Positions 44,496-53,199 of a stretch of DNA of 64,000 bases are shown here, piece by piece. The stretch's first letter is position 1. Every line of letters starts with the position of its first letter. The notes under the pieces were generated by a model. That model saw only the letters and a program-made list of their open reading frames with translations, was not told the origin of the DNA and searched no databases. Source of the stretch: Microcoleus vaginatus WJT46-NPBG5. Lineage in GTDB: Bacteria; Cyanobacteriota; Cyanobacteriia; Cyanobacteriales; Oscillatoriaceae. The stretch covers positions 248,001-312,000 of the forward strand of contig JAHHHM010000004.1 of the NCBI GenBank assembly GCA_019359355.1, in the 5' to 3' direction. The position numbers and the translations under genes are program-made.

Positions 44496-44627
44496 TGATG
44501 GTCGCAGTTGGTGCAGCTCAAAACGAGCCAGGCGTTTGTGTTTATCATGATGAAAACCTCTTTGGAGGTATTGTTTCGTCTAGTTTTCGATTTGGCAACG
44601 CCGCAGCCTAATTCTGAATTGTTTTCT
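44496..44627 (+). pseudogene. Second copy of the extradiol dioxygenase gene 3' end
   Basis: 132 bases match 42505-42636 with about five differences by eye and no gaps, covering the last 38 codons, the stop codon and 14 bases beyond. The frame is intact (VAVGAAQNEPGVCVYHDENL). At least two of the three coding differences are silent. The rest of the gene is missing. It is followed directly by an IS1-type end. Confidence 0.9.
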
Positions 44628-44661
44628 CTTACATTACTTGAAAAATGGAATTGTACCCATA

Positions 44662-44694
44662 CCGGCCTAATTCATCCCGCAATTATGCAACGCC
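44662..44694 (+). repeat. IS1-family right-end remnant, copy 3
   Basis: Matches the end at 40715-40746 in the same orientation, with one extra base near its left side and one substitution. It closes the accessory island on the right. Confidence 0.75.
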
Positions 44695-44714
44695 CTCTAT
44701 AATTAATTGCTAAC

Positions 44715-44756
44715 AACTGATGTAGAGACGATGCAACCAACGCTTCTACATCAGTT
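44715..44756. repeat. 12-bp perfect inverted repeat downstream of the TPR gene
   Basis: AACTGATGTAGA (44715-44726) and its complement (44745-44756) enclose an 18-base loop. It lies beyond the 3' end of the minus-strand TPR gene and may serve as its terminator or be a dispersed repeat. Confidence 0.5.
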
Positions 44757-44840
44757 ATCTTGTGTTGCTACTGTAGGAATGCACCCAGGAAAAATCACAA
44801 ACGAGGAACCCTGGAATTTTAAATTTTGAATGGTGAATGT

Positions 44841-45983
44841 TTAATTTTCCAACCGGCGTCGTAAGTTAGCCATTTGTTGCCGAGCCTTAAGGTGATTGGG
44901 AGTAATTCTCAACGCTCGGTCATAAGAAGCGAGCGCATCTTCATACCGGCCCAGCTGCTCTAGGGCCAAGCCACGATTGTACCAAGCACTCGCAGGGCCG
45001 GTATCGGTTCCCCATTGACCCTTGCTTTGCAGCGCTCGCTCATAAGCGTTAATCGCGTTTTCATACTGTCCCAACTGCAAAAGCGCGGTAGCCCGGTTAT
45101 ACCAAGCCAGGGCAAATTCAGGATTAACGGTGGTCGCTTTGTCAAATGCTGCAATCGCTTCTTCTTTACGATCCAACTTCCACAATACTGAACCTTTGTA
45201 ACTCCAAGCAGACTCAAGGTTTTCGTTGCCCCAATCCCGATCAAGTTCAATCGCCTTATCAAACGCCTGATTGGCTTCTTCGTTGCGATCAAGCTGCTTG
45301 AGCACCATTGCCCGTTCAAACCAAGCGAGAGAGTAATCTGATTTGAGTTCTATTGCCCTCTGCAAAGCTGCAAGCGCATCGTCATACCGGCCTAATTCTC
45401 CAAGTACAACCCCTTTGCCGGTTAGAGCAGCGGCTGAGTCCGGTCTAAGGCTGATTGCTCGATCATAAGCGGTGAGCGCTTCTTCATACTGTTTTTTGCT
45501 TAGCAGGAACTGCCCTCGGTTTAGCCAGTAATTAATATCTCCAGATTCAGTGGGGGCAACTTGCTCACCGGATGCCGGTGCCGGCTGAGGCGATTGGGCG
45601 GGTTGTCCACCGGATGCCGGTGCCGGCTGGGGCGATTGAACGGGTTGCTCACCGGATGCCGGTGCCGGCTGGGGCGATTGGGCGGGTTGCTCACCGGATG
45701 CCGGTGCCGGCTGGGGCGATTGGGCGGGTTGGCCACCGGATGCCGGTGCCGGCTGGGGCGATTGGGCGGGTTGGCCACCGGATGCCGGTGCCGGCTGGGG
45801 CGATTGGGCGGGTTGCTCACCTGATGCCGGTGCTGGCTGGGGTGATTGGGCGGGTTGCTCACCTGATGCCGGTGCCGGCTGGGGTGATTGGGCTAGCCGA
45901 TCGCTGACGGCGAAAACCGGCACTTGAACCCATAAACTGACAGCAGCGGTCGTGATGCAGATGCATTGAAGGGTGCGCTTCAT
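44841..45983 (-). CDS. TPR protein with proline-rich 14-residue repeats, exported
   Basis: 380 residues. A signal peptide (ICITTAAVSLWVQVPVFA) is followed at about 30-145 by eight near-identical copies of SPQPAPASGEQPAQ. From about 150 come six TPR units, such as EEALTAYDRAISLRPDSAAA and YENAINAYERAL. TPR domains bind partner proteins; the Pro/Ala/Gln part is probably an extended spacer through the cell wall. The repeat part is a 42-bp minisatellite that could vary in length between strains. No neighbour suggests a partner. Confidence 0.86.
   Translation of the reverse strand: MKRTLQCICITTAAVSLWVQVPVFAVSDRLAQSPQPAPASGEQPAQSPQPAPASGEQPAQSPQPAPASGGQPAQSPQPAPASGGQPAQSPQPAPASGEQPAQSPQPAPASGEQPVQSPQPAPASGGQPAQSPQPAPASGEQVAPTESGDINYWLNRGQFLLSKKQYEEALTAYDRAISLRPDSAAALTGKGVVLGELGRYDDALAALQRAIELKSDYSLAWFERAMVLKQLDRNEEANQAFDKAIELDRDWGNENLESAWSYKGSVLWKLDRKEEAIAAFDKATTVNPEFALAWYNRATALLQLGQYENAINAYERALQSKGQWGTDTGPASAWYNRGLALEQLGRYEDALASYDRALRITPNHLKARQQMANLRRRLEN
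45566..45901. repeat. 42-bp tandem repeat (eight units) inside the TPR gene
   Basis: Eight in-frame 42-bp units, each opening near CACCGGATGCCGGTGCCGGC, encode the SPQPAPASGEQPAQ repeats on the minus strand. Because the unit is a multiple of three, copy-number change would keep the frame. Confidence 0.9.
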
Positions 45984-46674
45984 GACTGTATGATGTGGGT
46001 TTAATCATCCCAAATTGTAACAATCTGTCTGTTTTTCTAAAATTATCTTTCACTGTAAATTCTTTGCAGAGAGTACAGAAGAGCAGAGTCAGGAATGCTC
46101 AGACCCGTTACGGAAAAATTTACACAGCAAAATTATTTGTCCGACTGAGAGTAAAACTTTGCTAAATATCAAACAGCAAGTGCCTTCGAGCGTGCCGGCG
46201 AACAGTTAAAGAAGAGGCCGGTTACACGCTTAGTCATAATCTCAGGCGATGCCGATAGACTGAGAAAAACAAGAAACTGAGAGAGCGGGTGCACAGGAAC
46301 GTCGGCGGGAAAATAGCCACGAATAACGGGCACCAGAAGTCCGGAAGCGCAGTTCATCAAGCAAAGGATAGCGAGTCGCCGCAATGAACGGAGAAATCAA
46401 TATTAAAAGACTCACGCCCATCGCTACCCACTAACAATTTAATCACCTAAATTCCAAGAAGACGCGATTAAGTGAATCAGCATTTAACTTTACGACTGGA
46501 TAGGGAAAAAAGCTGTCTGTCTTTGCCGGCTTTCCCCCTATCCTTACAGGGTCCGGCTTTTTATTTAGCCGGTCGGCAGTCCCGAAGTCCGTGGTTCAAA
46601 CACTTATATTTTCGCTTTCTCTTTCCTGCTTTCCCTTATCCTTGATCCCTGATCCAATAGCCCATACCCCACGC
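45984..46674. other. Gene-free stretch with small inverted repeats
   Basis: About 690 bases between two minus-strand genes. GGATAGGG (46498-46505) recurs inverted about 45 bases on, and CCGGCT/AGCCGG forms a small hairpin with a T-rich loop near 46553-46572. These may terminate the pentapeptide gene's neighbours or be dispersed repeats. A 71-codon frame at 46169-46384 has no supporting evidence. Confidence 0.4.
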
Positions 46675-47682
46675 TTAGCATCGGTGTTTTTTGCGATCTG
46701 GCAAGGTTGCACTACACAGCTCGGTATTTGTCAGGATGGCGTCCTTAATGTTAGCGCCTTCCAAGTTTGCACGAACCAGTTTAGCCCCTGTTAGGTTGGC
46801 TTGAACCAGATTCGTTCCTTTGAGATCAGCTTCCTCTAAAGAGGCACCCTCTAAGTCAGACTGGGATAAATCAGCCCCTTGAAGGCTGGCGCGAGTCAGA
46901 TCAGCGCCTCGAAGGCTAGTGCGGCTTAAGTTTGTTCCTCTAAGGTTGGCTTCTCGAAGGGAAGCATTTCTGAGGTTAGCGCTACTCAGGTTGGCGCTAC
47001 TCAGGTCTGCTTCTCGGAGGTTGGCTCCCACTAACTCGGCACTCACCATGTAGGCGCTTGCTAGATTCGCGCCTCGGAGGTTGGTATTTTCTAGATAAAT
47101 ATTTCTTAAATCAGTATTACTGAGATCAACTCCCGCTAAGTCTGAAGCCGATAGTTGAGCTAGTAGCAGGTTGGCTCCGGTGAGGTTAGCACGGGTGAGA
47201 TCAGAGCCAGTGAGGTCTGCTCCATTGAGGTCTGCTCCGCGCATATCAGTATTCACCAAGCTGGCACCATTCAAGTTAGTGCCGGTGAGGTTAGCGCTTC
47301 TGAGATCCGCACCGACCAAGTCAGCCTGTCGCAGATCGGAACCCGTGAGATCCGCTCCACGCAAGTCAACACCGGCTAGGTTTGCTCCCACTAAGTAGCT
47401 TCCTCGCAGGTTGGCTCCTCTGAGATCGCAAGATTGACAAGTGTTGGTGTTGAGCAATTGGTTAACGCCTGGGTAACTTGTGGCGTGCACCACTGCGGCT
47501 AACCATACAGACGCTAACAGGGTGGCGATTCCCAATAAGGCCGGTGTCAAAAACCTTGGCTTTGACAGCCAAGCCTTGAACCAACGTCTAGTAGGGGCAT
47601 TGCTACGTGTAGATCTAGACAGGGAGCGCACTACAGGGCTGAGCATTTTAGGTTTAAGCGTGTTTTTCCCAAGTTGCGGCAA
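46675..47682 (-). CDS. Pentapeptide-repeat protein with one membrane segment
   Basis: 335 residues. A basic N-terminus is followed by a hydrophobic segment at about 44-68 (ALLGIATLLASVWLAAVVHA), either a membrane anchor or a long signal peptide. Then LLNTNTCQSCDLRGANLRGS introduces about 45 A(D/N)LxxA pentapeptides, a beta-helix. The C-terminus is basic and Cys-containing. The lead-in motif is shared with the lipoprotein at 35933-36742. The TTG start has AAGG just upstream; the ATG at 47643 is an alternative. Confidence 0.83.
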   Translation of the reverse strand: MPQLGKNTLKPKMLSPVVRSLSRSTRSNAPTRRWFKAWLSKPRFLTPALLGIATLLASVWLAAVVHATSYPGVNQLLNTNTCQSCDLRGANLRGSYLVGANLAGVDLRGADLTGSDLRQADLVGADLRSANLTGTNLNGASLVNTDMRGADLNGADLTGSDLTRANLTGANLLLAQLSASDLAGVDLSNTDLRNIYLENTNLRGANLASAYMVSAELVGANLREADLSSANLSSANLRNASLREANLRGTNLSRTSLRGADLTRASLQGADLSQSDLEGASLEEADLKGTNLVQANLTGAKLVRANLEGANIKDAILTNTELCSATLPDRKKHRC

Positions 47683-47841
47683 GGTGCCTTGATCTCATCC
47701 AGGGGATGGATAGGCGTTTGGTTGTGGCAGTCAACCTTTGTAGAGACGCATTGAGTGCATCTGCAAGTTTCCAGCCGGCCTAGTAATCTTACCATTAATG
47801 TTAAACTCTATTTAAACCCATCTTAGAACCTATTTAACATC

Positions 47842-48015
47842 ATGGCTAACAAAAAATGGACAACAAGACGGTTATCCGTAGGCTTTAGCAAAGAAGAATC
47901 AGAAATTTTGGAAACATATTGTGAAATGACCGGCAGAACTTACACTGACGTGATTAGAGAGTGTGTAAGGAAGCTCAAGCCCTCAATTGTTCAAGAAAAT
48001 TTATCAAAATCTTAG
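47842..48015 (+). CDS. Ribbon-helix-helix (CopG-like) miniprotein
   Basis: 57 residues beginning MANKKWTTRRLSVGFSKEES. RRLSVGFSKEESEILETYC and RTYTDVIRECVRKL fit the ribbon-helix-helix pattern: a beta strand with alternating residues, then two helices. Such proteins are DNA-binding repressors or antitoxins. No toxin gene directly follows; the next gene (KGK family) is about 310 bases away. An antitoxin role is therefore not supported. No clear ribosome site is visible. Confidence 0.65.
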   Translation: MANKKWTTRRLSVGFSKEESEILETYCEMTGRTYTDVIRECVRKLKPSIVQENLSKS

Positions 48016-48326
48016 CAATGCTGCCGGTTCCATTTGGAAGTTTGGGGCAAATAGCCGCCGCGAATTCAGAATTTGCGACGGATGGAGGCAGACTTGACTG
48101 AAGAGATTAATCAGCTTTGTCAGCGATTGACCGATTGAGTCCTGAGCCAGGGGGTCAGTCAAAAAGTTAAGTATTTCGGAAGTTATACAGTTGAGTTCTG
48201 GAAAAACTGCAACTTTTTTCTGGACATTCCGCTTTTTTAAGCTCTATTAGAGGGACTAATCGCCCATCAATAGAGAAATGATAAGAAATACTTTACAGCT
48301 TAAAGCAAAAAATATAGGGATTAGAT

Positions 48327-48677
48327 ATGAATGAAGAAAATGGTTTTGAGTTAGTAGGGTGTGAGGAAAATGCTGTTTTATCAGTAGATATTAATTCTAT
48401 GACCAATCGTTATCTGATCGCCCACCCGATGTTTACAGCCGGCGAACTTATGGCAGAGATTAGGAAAAGATTTCTAAATGGCTTATCTGAAGAAGACAGA
48501 AAAACTTTGCTGGAAGAGGGTTTACCCTGTCAAATTTTGAGACCGGGTAAAAGCTGGCAAGCGGGAAACGTTCGAGTGAGAGTTCTTCTAGAAGTTTCTA
48601 GTGACGAACCAGAAAATGGTCGGTTAGAAGTGCCTTCTTACGATATGCGCCACATTGTGAACGGAGACAAGAAATAA
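48327..48677 (+). CDS. KGK-domain family protein (probable)
   Basis: 116 residues. The central SWQAGNVRVRVLLEVSSDEPEN matches my memory of the cyanobacterial KGK domain, where a lysine-glycine-lysine segment sits before VRVxLEF; here the motif is degenerate (PGKSWQAGN). The N-terminal half is acidic. No signal peptide or membrane segment. Function of the family is unknown. AGGG lies about six bases before the ATG. Confidence 0.6.
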   Translation: MNEENGFELVGCEENAVLSVDINSMTNRYLIAHPMFTAGELMAEIRKRFLNGLSEEDRKTLLEEGLPCQILRPGKSWQAGNVRVRVLLEVSSDEPENGRLEVPSYDMRHIVNGDKK

Positions 48678-48925
48678 GAGGGGCAAAGAGGGAGTTTTAG
48701 ATTAACTTCAGCATTTGGGCAAATAGATTATTACTTCGTAATGCGCTCCCTATGCCGGCACTCTCTGATACCAATTTTATTTTGTGAGCAATGAGCAGGG
48801 TTTGAGCAAGGAATTTTTAACGACAGATGATAGCGTAGCGTGCCGGCAGGCATACACAGATGAGTTAATGGTTGGTGTCAAAGATATGTTTTCATAATTT
48901 GATCAACTTGGGATACCGGCACGTC

Positions 48926-50578
48926 TTAACGGGATTCGTTTTGGAGAACTGTTTTCACCAAAGCTTCTGCCTCTGCCGGCAGTTCAGTCACAAGGCGAAT
49001 GGGTATTGCTTGTGTAGAAGCGTACTGAGCGTAATCTGAGGTTAGAAAGATCGCATAGTCGTCAGCATCAGCCGTCAGTTGAGCAGCCATCGCTAATGAT
49101 ATAGCTTTGATATAGTTGCGAACACTAACGGCTTGATCGCCGATCAATTCACCGCCGGTGAGAACGGTATTCGGTTTTGTTGCCTGATCAATTGTTGCGG
49201 CGGGATCTTTAATACTTAAATGAGTTCCCCCAACAAACCCAACTAGCCATTTGGAAGAGGGAAGTTTAGAAAAAGCGAGTATCTGTTCGCTTAAAGCAGG
49301 AGTTGTCTTATCAGCAGATCCGGTAACAATGAGGGTAGGAACTTGCACTTTGTTTAAGCCGGTTTCGCCAAAAATTATTGAGCTAATTGGATTCATTGCC
49401 ATTGCTCGTTTAATGCGTGGATCGTATAGTTGATAGGTGTTTTCTGGAAGTCCGCCGGCAATACACTGTAGCCCGACTCCCGGACTCAATCTGACCAAAT
49501 CGCTCTGACAGCGCTGTTTTACACTGGCTATTTGTAACTCGCCTCCAGCAATAGACAGAGCGGTTCCACCCCCCATTGAATACCCAATTACCATGACATT
49601 ATCAGTTGCGAGTTTGCCTTCGAGGGGGCCGGCTGATAGGTTTAATTTTTCTAGTTCATCTAAAGTAAAACTAATATCTTTGGGGCGATTTAAAAACTCA
49701 TCGGGTTGCAGAAGAGAACCGCCAGCGAGTGCTGTATTCACTTGCGTGGTGTTGCTGCCGATATGTTCGACGACAGCAACCACGTAACCATGTGATGCTA
49801 AATGATTTGCCAAATAGCGCAACTCTGTTCGGTCAGATCCCAAACCGTGAGTGAACACAATCACAGGTTTTTCAGCAGTTGCACCGGCTGATGAGTAGAG
49901 ATCAACTGGAACATTGCGCTGACGCTGCGAATCATTGAGGTTTAAGCTAAGCACCTGTACCGAAGCGGTTCCTGGTTGAGAGGGGTCAAACGGTAAATTT
50001 AACTGAATTTCGCGAGGGGTTAATTGAGGAGCAATCGCGGCCATAAACCGCTGAGTTTGCCAAAAAGGAGTGTTCAAGCTTCCCATCACTTCAAACGCCC
50101 GATCCAAGTCAATATTGAGGCGCTGACTAGGGTAAGATTCGATAAAGCTAATAATGGAAAGACCGGCTGGATCTTTTGCCCCCAGTACCAGTGCGGCTCG
50201 AAGTGCTTGCACACCGGCTGCATCCTTTCGGGGCGTAATCGTGGCTAGATCGGCTAAGATGGTGCTACCAATCCGAGTATTCAGCAAGTTGCTGATCGCT
50301 ACAACATTGAGGGGCACTTTTGTTTTCAGCGCTGCTAAAATTTTGCTCCGCTTTTCAGACGATAAGGTATTGGCATAACTTTGCAAAGCCGGCGGTACTT
50401 TTCCGGTTTCAGCAATTTTTTTAAGGTCGGCAACATCAAATGATGCCGTAAATGGGCCTTTATGAACGACAACGGTTTCTGCCGCTTGTGCAGATTTTGT
50501 TAACCCTGTCAGGTTAGTAATGGCAAGCGCCCAGACAAGGCCGGCAGCTCCTTTAGCCCATTTCAAGTTTGGTAGCAT
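48926..50578 (-). CDS. Alpha/beta hydrolase with N-terminal DUF1400 domain
   Basis: About 550 residues. A signal peptide (GLVWALAITNLTGLTKSAQA) is followed by a DUF1400 domain (about 30-130). The hydrolase domain (about 195-500) has PVIVFTHGLGSDRTEL (oxyanion), the nucleophile elbow VIGYSMGGGTAL (GxSxG intact), and the acid and His regions in PTLIVTGSADKTTP and FVGGTHLSI. The layout is that of cyanobacterial exported lipase or platelet-activating-factor-acetylhydrolase-like enzymes. The ATG at 50578 is better spaced from GAGGAA than the adjacent TTG. Confidence 0.87.
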   Translation of the reverse strand: MLPNLKWAKGAAGLVWALAITNLTGLTKSAQAAETVVVHKGPFTASFDVADLKKIAETGKVPPALQSYANTLSSEKRSKILAALKTKVPLNVVAISNLLNTRIGSTILADLATITPRKDAAGVQALRAALVLGAKDPAGLSIISFIESYPSQRLNIDLDRAFEVMGSLNTPFWQTQRFMAAIAPQLTPREIQLNLPFDPSQPGTASVQVLSLNLNDSQRQRNVPVDLYSSAGATAEKPVIVFTHGLGSDRTELRYLANHLASHGYVVAVVEHIGSNTTQVNTALAGGSLLQPDEFLNRPKDISFTLDELEKLNLSAGPLEGKLATDNVMVIGYSMGGGTALSIAGGELQIASVKQRCQSDLVRLSPGVGLQCIAGGLPENTYQLYDPRIKRAMAMNPISSIIFGETGLNKVQVPTLIVTGSADKTTPALSEQILAFSKLPSSKWLVGFVGGTHLSIKDPAATIDQATKPNTVLTGGELIGDQAVSVRNYIKAISLAMAAQLTADADDYAIFLTSDYAQYASTQAIPIRLVTELPAEAEALVKTVLQNESR

Positions 50579-50581
50579 CAA

Positions 50582-50910
50582 CGTTCCTCATAATTTCCGC
50601 TTTGAGACTATAGCGGATTTTTAGGTATGGTATCGGTTAATCAGCAGTTCTTCCAAGATATTAACTGAAAAAATATAAATTTCTGCGTTTATGGTGTCGG
50701 TAGCACACCTGCTTTCCGGTTGTAAAAAGGTTGGAGTTTTTCTAAAAAATTGCCCTCAAGACAGAATTTCAAGTCATTGGAGCTAGATGTTTAAAAACAG
50801 TTTATTCAAAATCCCTATTTAAGAAAACGCTCACTTTTTGCACCGGCAGCCCCTTTACAACTGCACGGATGTCGGTATGATAACCGCAGAAGTTTAAAGG
50901 AGCCTCAGCA
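50582..50910. other. Divergent promoter spacer
   Basis: About 330 bases between divergent genes. No hairpin or gene seen beyond the AAAGGAG ribosome site of the Dabb gene. Confidence 0.45.
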
Positions 50911-51213
50911 ATGCCTCAGATTCAACACCTGGTTTTACTCAAGTTTAAACCCGAAGTCGTACCAGAAAAGATTGCAGAACTCTTCAAGCAACTTAGTGAA
51001 CTCCAACAAGTGATTCCAGGCATCACCTATTATGCCGGTGGCTCATATTCGAGTTCTGAAGGACTGAATCAAGACTACACCCACGGGTTTGTGATGACGT
51101 TTGAGAGTGCCGGTGCGCGTGATGCTTATCTACCCCATCCGGAACACGAGCGAGTCAAAGCCGCGCTCCTCCTGTGTTTAGATGGCGTGATCGCCTTTGA
51201 TTTTGAAGCTTAG
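50911..51213 (+). CDS. Dabb family (stress-responsive alpha/beta barrel) protein
   Basis: 100 residues. IQHLVLLKFKPEVVPEKIAEL and the end AALLLCLDGVIAFDFE match the Dabb (dimeric alpha-beta barrel) domain, with the conserved YTHGFVMTFES in the middle. The ribosome site AAAGGAG lies ten bases before the ATG. Members include polyketide-cyclase-like and stress-induced proteins; function here cannot be narrowed. Confidence 0.9.
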   Translation: MPQIQHLVLLKFKPEVVPEKIAELFKQLSELQQVIPGITYYAGGSYSSSEGLNQDYTHGFVMTFESAGARDAYLPHPEHERVKAALLLCLDGVIAFDFEA

Positions 51214-51259
51214 CCGGTTTCTTCTATCATGCATCCTGCATTCTGAATAGCCGGCTATT

Positions 51260-51325
51260 GGGGTGATCTTTGTCACCAGGCTTGAAACCAAGGAATCACA
51301 AGATGTAGGAAATTTACATCACCCC
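51260..51325 (+). promoter_or_regulatory. Structured leader candidate upstream of a small gene
   Basis: GGGGTGAT (51260-51267) pairs with ATCACCCC (51318-51325) to close a region with three possible inner hairpins. These are GGTGA/TCACC, CTTG/CAAG, and GATGTA/TACATC at 51302-51319. GGTGA/TCACC uses bases of the closing stem, so the pairings compete. The element ends about 66 bases before the small gene's ATG. No known riboswitch class is recognised. Confidence 0.35.
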
Positions 51326-51391
51326 ACCATTTGGAGATAAAAGCCATACTTACTCTACGGGGTCAGCCAATTTTAAAAGATTGTACAGGTG

Positions 51392-51661
51392 ATGATGATT
51401 CGCAAAATTGTTTTAAAGGTTTTGAGAACGGGTTATCTGAGTGTTGAAATGGAAGAACAGCTACAGCAACTTTTTCATTCAGGGTGCAGCTTGGATGAGA
51501 TAGACGCTCTGGCAGATTTGCAGTATGCTGTGATGGCCGGCCATGTCGAGCGAGCTTCCTGTCAAGCCAGAGAGAAATGTTTGCTTAATCCGTATAAGAA
51601 GGATAAAAATATTTTTCAAGGTTTAGGCAACCAGATGAACGAGTTATCACAAATAAGGTGA
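51392..51661 (+). CDS. Small hypothetical protein
   Basis: About 89 residues, from one of two adjacent ATG codons (51392 or 51395). The sequence is largely helical: LSVEMEEQLQQLFHSGCSLDEIDALADLQYAVMAG, followed by a Cys/Arg-containing segment and polar tail. No signal, membrane or metal motif is clear. It resembles cyanobacterial small proteins of unknown function. A possible structured leader precedes it. Confidence 0.6.
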   Translation: MMIRKIVLKVLRTGYLSVEMEEQLQQLFHSGCSLDEIDALADLQYAVMAGHVERASCQAREKCLLNPYKKDKNIFQGLGNQMNELSQIR

Positions 51662-51960
51662 GCATTGGCTAGCTAATCACTCTTTTTGAAATCCTCATCT
51701 CTTATGAGTTCGTGAAAAAATAATCAAATTATCAGGATCAATGCTGAGAATTTTGTGAATATTACCGAGCCTACTGAGAATTAAGAAATTTTTAAATAAT
51801 AGGGTCGCAATGTATTGCGCCTTAGTTCAAGTGCAATTATCATTTTTTTGTTTAGTGAAGAAATGACCAAACTGTGAGGAAGGTAATAGCCTGAGAAAAA
51901 AGACTAGACACCGGCATCATTTTTCTAGTAATTTCAAGAATGGATGATGCCGGCGCTGCA

Positions 51961-53199
51961 TCAAGCGATGAGATTACGCGCCCAAGCAACACACCGATCT
52001 GCTTGATCGAACCAAAACTCAGAATTCCAGTAGACATAACAACTGGTTTCACACAATAGCAGTGGTAACTGATGGGTATCCATCCGCTTTTCTTGCACTG
52101 CTAAATCATAGTCTTGACTCAACTGTTCGACAGCCATCAGTACCCGTTGTCGGCGATCACCTTCATTCCAACTTTGATGCCCGCCAATCCAAGATCCGCC
52201 GGCAGGCTTTAATTTAACCTCAGTAGAAGGGCCATTTTGCAAGTATTTATCGATATACCGGCTGACTGTCATAAACTCGATATCTTGCCAAGATGTTGAG
52301 TTACGAAACATCGGTGCAAATGTGTTGCGAAAATACTCAAACATCATCACATTTCCATTTTCGCCATCAGAAGTTGGTACGATTAACGGCGGCACATCCC
52401 CATCTTGCAATACCTTCCCGCGATAGCGGATGTCATTAATACAACCATCCACATTGTGGCCACTTTGCTGCCGGATGCCCATGTCTGTATCGCGCACCAC
52501 ACATAGGATACGTTCGGTTTCTCCGCCTGATTCTACAACCAACCAATGTACGCGGTTTTCCAAAGCCGGCACACTCCATCCTTCAGGATGTTCTAATGCT
52601 GAATTCGGTAAAATAATCCACTCATAGCCACATTTTTTCAGCAGACGAATAAACCGCAACGCTTCGGCTGGATTGCCGGTCATTCCCATTTCCGGGGGCC
52701 AAAATCCCCGCACGCGTGACAGCGCTTCTTGACCAAAAAGGTTGGCAAATACGCGCCGCCATTCCATGATTTGCCCTTCATGATCGCGTTCTGGGGTAGC
52801 GGGAAAATAGCAATGACTGTAAGCGGTGCCGGCAAATTCTACGGCGTCGGGATGGTTGCTTAAAACGCGACGCCACAAACCAATCACATCGCCCATCACT
52901 TCACCATCGACATGAAGATGATTGAAGATGCCGGTGCTCAGTCGTGCCAACTCTTCCAGCAATACGCCCGAATAATCTACCATGATGCGTGGAGAATGCC
53001 CTTCCTGGGTCAATATTTCCACATATCGGGCAGGATTTTTGTAGGCTTGGGCAAACCATTGGGCGTTCCAGTGTTCCTCAGAATTTGGTTCGCCATTTAG
53101 CATTTTTTCTAGATTGCCGGTGAGGTGATCGCCCACCCAAATTGGGGGCTGATGCATATGCAACCAGGGGACAAACACGGCTAGGGGATTTGGGTTCAT
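51961..53199 (-). CDS. Glycoside hydrolase family 57 protein
   Basis: 412 residues. The opening FVPWLHMHQPPIWVGD is the conserved N-terminal strand of GH57. RGFWPPEMGMTGNPAE holds the likely nucleophile Glu. A downstream conserved Asp is probable in VPTSDGENGNVMMFEYF. CGYEWIILPNSAL is also typical. GH57 enzymes act on alpha-1,4 or alpha-1,6 glucans (amylase, branching or amylopullulanase types). Its shortness, with no C-terminal helical domain of the branching enzymes, suggests a hydrolase. The alpha-glucosidase gene at 57487 might act on its products. Confidence 0.88.
   Translation of the reverse strand: MNPNPLAVFVPWLHMHQPPIWVGDHLTGNLEKMLNGEPNSEEHWNAQWFAQAYKNPARYVEILTQEGHSPRIMVDYSGVLLEELARLSTGIFNHLHVDGEVMGDVIGLWRRVLSNHPDAVEFAGTAYSHCYFPATPERDHEGQIMEWRRVFANLFGQEALSRVRGFWPPEMGMTGNPAEALRFIRLLKKCGYEWIILPNSALEHPEGWSVPALENRVHWLVVESGGETERILCVVRDTDMGIRQQSGHNVDGCINDIRYRGKVLQDGDVPPLIVPTSDGENGNVMMFEYFRNTFAPMFRNSTSWQDIEFMTVSRYIDKYLQNGPSTEVKLKPAGGSWIGGHQSWNEGDRRQRVLMAVEQLSQDYDLAVQEKRMDTHQLPLLLCETSCYVYWNSEFWFDQADRCVAWARNLIA

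Noticed and set aside
45561-45907. Long open frames on both strands across the 42-bp repeat
   Set aside because: Because the unit is a multiple of three, all six frames can stay open. Only the minus frame has a signal peptide before and TPRs after.
46169-46384. 71-codon minus-strand frame in the 45984-46674 spacer
   Set aside because: No ribosome site, no recognised motif and no neighbour in phase.
46549-46610. Possible tRNA-like stretch (GTGGTTCAAACAC)
   Set aside because: The T-arm-like sequence is not accompanied by an acceptor stem or anticodon arm.
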